Assembly (NCBI GenBank): GCA_018302105.1 | Contig: JAGWAD010000029.1 | Location: forward strand, 1-53,902 | Length of the DNA stretch: 53,902 nt | Direction: 5' to 3' | Origin: Candidatus Woesearchaeota archaeon | GTDB lineage: Archaea > Nanobdellota > Nanobdellia > SCGC-AAA011-G17 > GW2011-AR18 | Shown: in pieces, positions 49,903-53,902 of the stretch | How the letters are laid out: the number at the start of each line of letters is the position of its first letter | Numbering within the stretch: the stretch's first letter is position 1 | Notes under the pieces: generated by a model | Seen by the model: the letters and a program-made list of their open reading frames with translations, nothing else | What the model was told of the DNA's origin: nothing | Database searches by the model: none | Made by a program: the position numbers and the translations under genes

Positions 49903-50613
49903 ATGAAAAAGACAGTAATAGAATTAAAGGATGTATGGAAAACTTATAATATGGGCAAGGTTAAAGTAAATGCCTTACAGGGAGTTTCCATAAAAATAAA
50001 CAAAGGCGAATTTTTAGCAATAATTGGAAAATCCGGATCTGGCAAATCAACAATAATGAACCTCATAGGATGTTTAGATATTCCATCAAAAGGAAATATA
50101 TTTTTAGATTCCAGAGATATTGCAAAATTAAATGAATCTAAATTAGCACAAATAAGGGGAAAGAAAATAGGTTTTATATTCCAACAATTTAATTTAATCA
50201 ATACTTTAAATGCATTAGAAAATGTTACTTTGCCTGGAGAATTCCAAAACATGGAAAACAATAAAGTAAGTGAAAGTGCAAAACAATTATTGGAATTTGT
50301 AGATATGAAAGATAGATTACACCATAAACCAAGCCAATTAAGTGGAGGACAAATGCAGAGGGTTGCAATTGCAAGAGCCTTAATCAATGATCCTGAAATT
50401 ATTTTAGCTGATGAGCCTACTGGTGCATTAGATTCAAAAACAGGAGAACAAGTGTTAAATCTATTAAAAGAATTAAATAGAAAAAAAGGCAAAAGTTTAG
50501 TAATAGTTACACATGACCACAGTATTGCTAAACATGCTGACAGAATTATTGAACTTAGTGATGGGAAAGTATTAAAAGAGTATTATAATGGGAGAAAACA
50601 TGAAAACAATTAA
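49903..50613 (+). CDS. ABC transporter ATPase, MacB/LolD type
   Basis: 236 residues. Walker A GKSGSGKST, Q loop FIFQQFN, signature LSGGQMQR, Walker B IILADEPTGALD and H loop VIVTHDH. Powers a MacB-type permease (51535). It overlaps the next gene by 14-26 bases. Confidence 0.93.
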   Translation: MKKTVIELKDVWKTYNMGKVKVNALQGVSIKINKGEFLAIIGKSGSGKSTIMNLIGCLDIPSKGNIFLDSRDIAKLNESKLAQIRGKKIGFIFQQFNLINTLNALENVTLPGEFQNMENNKVSESAKQLLEFVDMKDRLHHKPSQLSGGQMQRVAIARALINDPEIILADEPTGALDSKTGEQVLNLLKELNRKKGKSLVIVTHDHSIAKHADRIIELSDGKVLKEYYNGRKHENN

Positions 50614-51538
50614 TATATTTATTGCAATGCTGATAATCTTAACTTGTGTTGCATTTGCACAAAGCACAGAACTTAATTTTAGCCAGACTAAAAGTGGTGA
50701 GATAGAAAATCGAGGAAGTTCGAGTCCTGTATTTAAAATTAAGGATATAAGACAGGAACCTTTTCCAGCAAATCCTGGAGAAACTGTAAACTTATATTTT
50801 AGAGTAGATAATGTTGGAGGGCAAGCATTAGATCCTAAATTTAATTTAATATTGGATTACCCTTTTTCATTAGACCCATCAAGTTATGAGGATTCTGATT
50901 TTACAAGTATACCTTCTGGTGAAAAAATAACTTTAAATTATAAGGTTAGAGTTGATAAGAATGCATTTCCCGGGGATTATGAAGTCGGATTTAAGGCATT
51001 TGTAAATTCGAATTTATATTATGATTATTATTTTGATATAATTGTAGAAGATGTAACTACAGATTTTGATGTGGCTTTACAGGAAATAAGTAATGATGGA
51101 ATTGCTATTGCACTTTCGAATACTGGAAAGAATATTGCAAATTCTATAACTGTAAAATTAAAGGACCAAGAAGATTTTGATTTAATTGGTGCTAATTCAT
51201 ATATAATTGGAAACCTAAATAATGGAGATTATACAATATTAAATGTTCTTGCTGTACCAAAAGAAGAGAGAAATTCAGATAAATTGAAGTTAAATTTAGC
51301 AATAGATTACACAGATATAGTCGGCAATAGAAGAACTTTGAATAAGGAAGTGGATGTTCCATTAACTACAAAAACTAAAAAAGAATTAAATGATCTAACG
51401 ACTTTTGCAGTTTATGATGAAACAGAACAGAATAAAAACGAACCAAGTAAATTTTTTATGTACCTTTCTTTAATATTGGTAATTGCAATAGTTGCAGTTA
51501 TCTTTTATTATAGGGGGAAGGTTAAAAACAAAGAATGA
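50600..51538 (+). CDS. Exported CARDB-like protein of the ABC operon
   Basis: 312 residues from the second ATG (50600), which follows GGGAGA; a first ATG is at 50588. Signal MKTINIFIAMLII..., then two Ig/CARDB-like domains (NPGETVNLYFRVDNVGGQ, later ISNDGIAIALSNTGKN) and a C-terminal membrane helix (MYLSLILVIAIVAVIFYY) with a basic end. This is the COG1361 type, common beside archaeal MacB exporters, perhaps as the periplasm-side partner. Confidence 0.75.
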   Translation: MKTINIFIAMLIILTCVAFAQSTELNFSQTKSGEIENRGSSSPVFKIKDIRQEPFPANPGETVNLYFRVDNVGGQALDPKFNLILDYPFSLDPSSYEDSDFTSIPSGEKITLNYKVRVDKNAFPGDYEVGFKAFVNSNLYYDYYFDIIVEDVTTDFDVALQEISNDGIAIALSNTGKNIANSITVKLKDQEDFDLIGANSYIIGNLNNGDYTILNVLAVPKEERNSDKLKLNLAIDYTDIVGNRRTLNKEVDVPLTTKTKKELNDLTTFAVYDETEQNKNEPSKFFMYLSLILVIAIVAVIFYYRGKVKNKE

Positions 51539-52785
51539 GAATCCAAAAATCTATTGGCTTAGCATTAAATATTATTATTCATAGCAAGTTAAGAAGCTGG
51601 CTTACTATTTTAGGAATTGTAATAGGTGTTGCTGCTATAATTGCAATAGTTTCTATAGGCAGTGGCTTTGAAAAGGATGTACAAAAACAACTAGGAAGTT
51701 TAGGTTCTGATACTATAACTATAACTCCTGGTTTTGACAGGGCTAATGAATGTCCTGGACCACATTGCAGAGACAGACCTGGAGAAGTTAATAGCATAAG
51801 CACAAATTTATTTACAAATAAAGAAATCCAAGTTCTGAAGTCTATAACTGATATTTTATTAGTTAATCCTGTTATTAATGGTAAAAGTGAAGTTTATTTT
51901 TTAGGAGAAACTGCAAATCTTGATACTGATGGTGTAGATACAAGGACATGGAGAGACATGACTACTTCTACTGCTGAAAACGGAAGATTATTGAATCCTG
52001 GAGATAAAAACGTTGTAATTATCGGAAGTTCTGTTGCCAAGGATATTTTCAATGAAGAAGTAAAATTAAACAGAAAAATAATTATTAATGATAAACCATT
52101 TAATGTTGTTGGGATATTAAAACAGAGTGGAGGATTTGGTTTTGATGATAGAAAAATATTCATGTCTTCTGGTGATGCAAAGGAGATATTAGAAAAAGAA
52201 GAAGGTGAATTTGATTCAATAGTTGTAAAAGTTAAAGATCAAAATAAAATAGATGAAGTTGAGAAAAAAATTGAACAAAAATTAATGGTTGTAAGACATG
52301 TAACTGAAGAAACAAAAGATTTTACTGTTTTATCAATGAAAACAATCCAAGAAAGAGTCAGTGCAATATTAACCGGATTTACTTTGTTTTTAGGAGTGAT
52401 TGCTGCAGTTTCATTAATTGTTGGTGCTGTTGGAATAGCAAATACAATGTTTACAGCAGTATTGGAAAGAACAAGAGAAATTGGAATTATGAAAGCTCTT
52501 GGTGCAAAAAATAAAGACATTTTGATTGTATTTTTATTTAATTCTGGATTTGTAGGTTTAGTTGGTGGAATAATAGGTGTTTTAATTGGAATTGGGATTG
52601 CAGTATCTATTCCAAAATTAGGAGTAAGTTTTGTACAGGGAGGAGAACCTATAACAACTTCTATTTCTTTTAATTTAATTATTTTCACTTTAATATTTTC
52701 AATGGTTTTGGGAATGATTTCTGGTGTGATACCTGCTTATAGGGCTTCAAAACTAAAACCTGTAGAAGCACTTAGAAGAGAATAG
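51535..52785 (+). CDS. MacB/FtsX-family permease
   Basis: 416 residues. Helix 1 (WLTILGIVIGVAAIIAIVSIG) is followed by a large extracellular MacB-PCD domain (50-280) and three C-terminal helices with RTREIGIMKALGA, the coupling-helix motif, ending SKLKPVEALRRE. It overlaps the previous gene by four bases. Likely exports peptides or lipid-linked molecules. Confidence 0.92.
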   Translation: MRIQKSIGLALNIIIHSKLRSWLTILGIVIGVAAIIAIVSIGSGFEKDVQKQLGSLGSDTITITPGFDRANECPGPHCRDRPGEVNSISTNLFTNKEIQVLKSITDILLVNPVINGKSEVYFLGETANLDTDGVDTRTWRDMTTSTAENGRLLNPGDKNVVIIGSSVAKDIFNEEVKLNRKIIINDKPFNVVGILKQSGGFGFDDRKIFMSSGDAKEILEKEEGEFDSIVVKVKDQNKIDEVEKKIEQKLMVVRHVTEETKDFTVLSMKTIQERVSAILTGFTLFLGVIAAVSLIVGAVGIANTMFTAVLERTREIGIMKALGAKNKDILIVFLFNSGFVGLVGGIIGVLIGIGIAVSIPKLGVSFVQGGEPITTSISFNLIIFTLIFSMVLGMISGVIPAYRASKLKPVEALRRE

Positions 52786-52845
52786 TAGTAACTTTTAAGT
52801 TGTTACTATAATAATCTTTATATATTTGTTAAATTTTCATAATTT

Positions 52846-53883
52846 ATGTCAGAATTAAAATTCCGAACTGATAATTTTCAAGTTGATACAAACCATACTT
52901 CGAAATTATTAAATCTGACAACTGCTACAGGAATTATTGGCAGAACACATTATGATTTAGATGATATATTGCTTGTAACTGGGGGAAAATCACTTCAGAT
53001 CTACAGTGCAGATGGAAAACTTGCAGCAGAATCCAAAACAGATAATAGGATTATAGATATTACAACAATAAATTTTGAAGAGTATAAAAATATTAGCAAT
53101 GGTAATGGGGGAAATTTAATTGCCTGTAGTATTGCAGCATTAACAAAAAATAATAATGAAGATGGAAGTAATATTGAATTATTTTCTTTTGAAGCTGCTT
53201 ATAATTCTGGTAAACTAAATGCAAATTTATCAAAATCAAAAGTTTATAAAATTGGATTAAATGTAGATAAGATTAGTTCAGATATTACAAATAAACCTTC
53301 TAATTTATATTGCAAAATTGGATCCAATATTGTAATTTATAGAGAAAAGAATCTACAAGAAGGAATAGACCCAACACCTATCTCTTATCAATATGCTATC
53401 AGGGGCTTTGTTACTCTTTATGATAATACAAGTATAAAAAAAGATATTAAAAGTACAAGAGAAGATGTTTTTCCAGGTATTGCAAGTCTTATAGGTTATT
53501 CTCCAGATTTAGCAATTGGATTAACTTATTATTTATTTTCAAATGAAGTATTAATTTCACCTTTAAATAGAGGGAATGTTAAATTAAGTAAATTTTCAAC
53601 TTTGCCTGAACAGATAAATTTTTCCGGTTCTAATTCTGTAAATCAAATTGTCCAGATACCTAAAAGAGATGGTTTGTTATGCCTCAAAGAGGGTATATTA
53701 GAATATAAAGTTCTGACTGCGTTTAACAACACTATAAGTGTTAATTATATAAGATTAAAAAAGTTGGGAATTGATGATAAGTACGATATTTCAATTGCAA
53801 ATTCTTTAAGAAATGAAAAAGGTAAAATAGGGTTTTATATTAGTGATGGAAATAGAGCTTTTAGATATTTATTAGAAGATTAA
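52846..53883 (+). CDS. Hypothetical beta-rich protein, 345 residues
   Basis: Repeated strand patterns (LDDILLVTGGKSLQIYSADGK, then IACSIAALTKN, FVTLYDN, GLTYYLFSNE) suggest a beta-propeller. No signal peptide or known motif. Ends near the window's end with a TAA at 53881-53883. TATA-like TTTATATATTTG lies about 28 bases before the ATG. Confidence 0.55.
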   Translation: MSELKFRTDNFQVDTNHTSKLLNLTTATGIIGRTHYDLDDILLVTGGKSLQIYSADGKLAAESKTDNRIIDITTINFEEYKNISNGNGGNLIACSIAALTKNNNEDGSNIELFSFEAAYNSGKLNANLSKSKVYKIGLNVDKISSDITNKPSNLYCKIGSNIVIYREKNLQEGIDPTPISYQYAIRGFVTLYDNTSIKKDIKSTREDVFPGIASLIGYSPDLAIGLTYYLFSNEVLISPLNRGNVKLSKFSTLPEQINFSGSNSVNQIVQIPKRDGLLCLKEGILEYKVLTAFNNTISVNYIRLKKLGIDDKYDISIANSLRNEKGKIGFYISDGNRAFRYLLED

Positions 53884-53902
53884 TGCACCAGCCGGGAAAC
53901 AC

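Noticed and set aside
49944-50492. 182-residue antisense frame
   Set aside because: Opposite strand of the ABC ATPase, whose motifs are all present.
1-53902. CRISPR array or cas genes
   Set aside because: No regularly spaced direct repeats and no Cas-like protein found.

Overview
The window reads as a piece of an AT-rich archaeal chromosome, most likely from a small-genome DPANN lineage of the Woesearchaeota/Pacearchaeota kind (inference from gene content; no rRNA is present to prove it). Archaeal marks are a tRNA-splicing endonuclease (EndA), RNase Z, a TtuA/Ncs6-type thiolase, a tandem Lrp/AsnC regulator, many TATA boxes about 25 bases ahead of start codons (leaderless style) and a tRNA gene with introns outside the anticodon loop and no encoded CCA. 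Mixed in are genes of bacterial type: synthetase-type RelA, Lgt, a bacterial-style TGT, an S4/RsuA-type pseudouridine synthase, LipA and a pyruvate dehydrogenase complex.

Layout. 1-1000: a small membrane ORF, a membrane-protein gene that has lost its 5' end and a degenerate transposase tail. 1058-2856: a HAD phosphatase and a THUMP methyltransferase. 2992-3848: a frameshifted gene whose GC-rich C-terminal tail looks like the variable region of a diversity-generating retroelement (DGR) target, then decayed sequence. 3942-10060: a seven-gene minus-strand operon for a 2-oxoacid (pyruvate) dehydrogenase complex with its lipoylation enzymes (E1a, E1b, E3, LplB, LplA, LipA, E2), divergent from a zinc-ribbon peptide and an acyl-carrier-like protein. 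10536-17964: a surface glycan or secondary-metabolite type cluster (methyltransferases, GT4, flippase, AsnB) plus a PD-(D/E)XK/DUF5655 protein. 18084-19473: an IS630-type transposase split by a frameshift, next to a small possibly truncated gene pair.

19549-29071: a C39-like peptidase, a zinc-dependent phospholipase C-like protein, EndA, an AbiEii-like nucleotidyltransferase with a small partner, RNase Z, a HopA1-like protein flanked by two paralogous small genes and Lgt. 29134-32061: a truncated MITE copy, a displaced duplicate of the relA 3' end, a RHH-UPF0175/PIN toxin-antitoxin pair and relA. 33176-38889: a possible new pathway, with a heme-oxygenase-like putative di-metal oxygenase, a radical SAM-like enzyme, an E1-like adenylyltransferase, a ThiI-like PP-loop protein, a Cys/Met PLP enzyme and a methyltransferase. 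39106-43179: a lipoprotein, a ubiquitin-like sulfur carrier, TtuA, zinc-ribbon and methyltransferase genes. 43219-43369: tRNA-Arg(CCT) with two introns. 43376-53883: an HD-like protein, small membrane proteins, SGNH hydrolase, TGT, PIG-L deacetylase with a complete 119-bp MITE just after its stop, a pseudouridine synthase and a MacB-type ABC operon.

Several parts fit together. The E1-like protein, GG-ending carrier and TtuA form a full ubiquitin-like sulfur relay for tRNA thiolation. EndA is the enzyme class needed to splice the intron-bearing tRNA. Lgt matches the lipobox protein. LplA/LplB plus LipA can convert octanoate or lipoate into the E2 cofactor. The strongest leads are the relA 3'-end duplication around the toxin-antitoxin unit, the doubly intron-bearing tRNA, the DGR-like variable tail, the MITE, and the oxygenase/radical-SAM neighbourhood.
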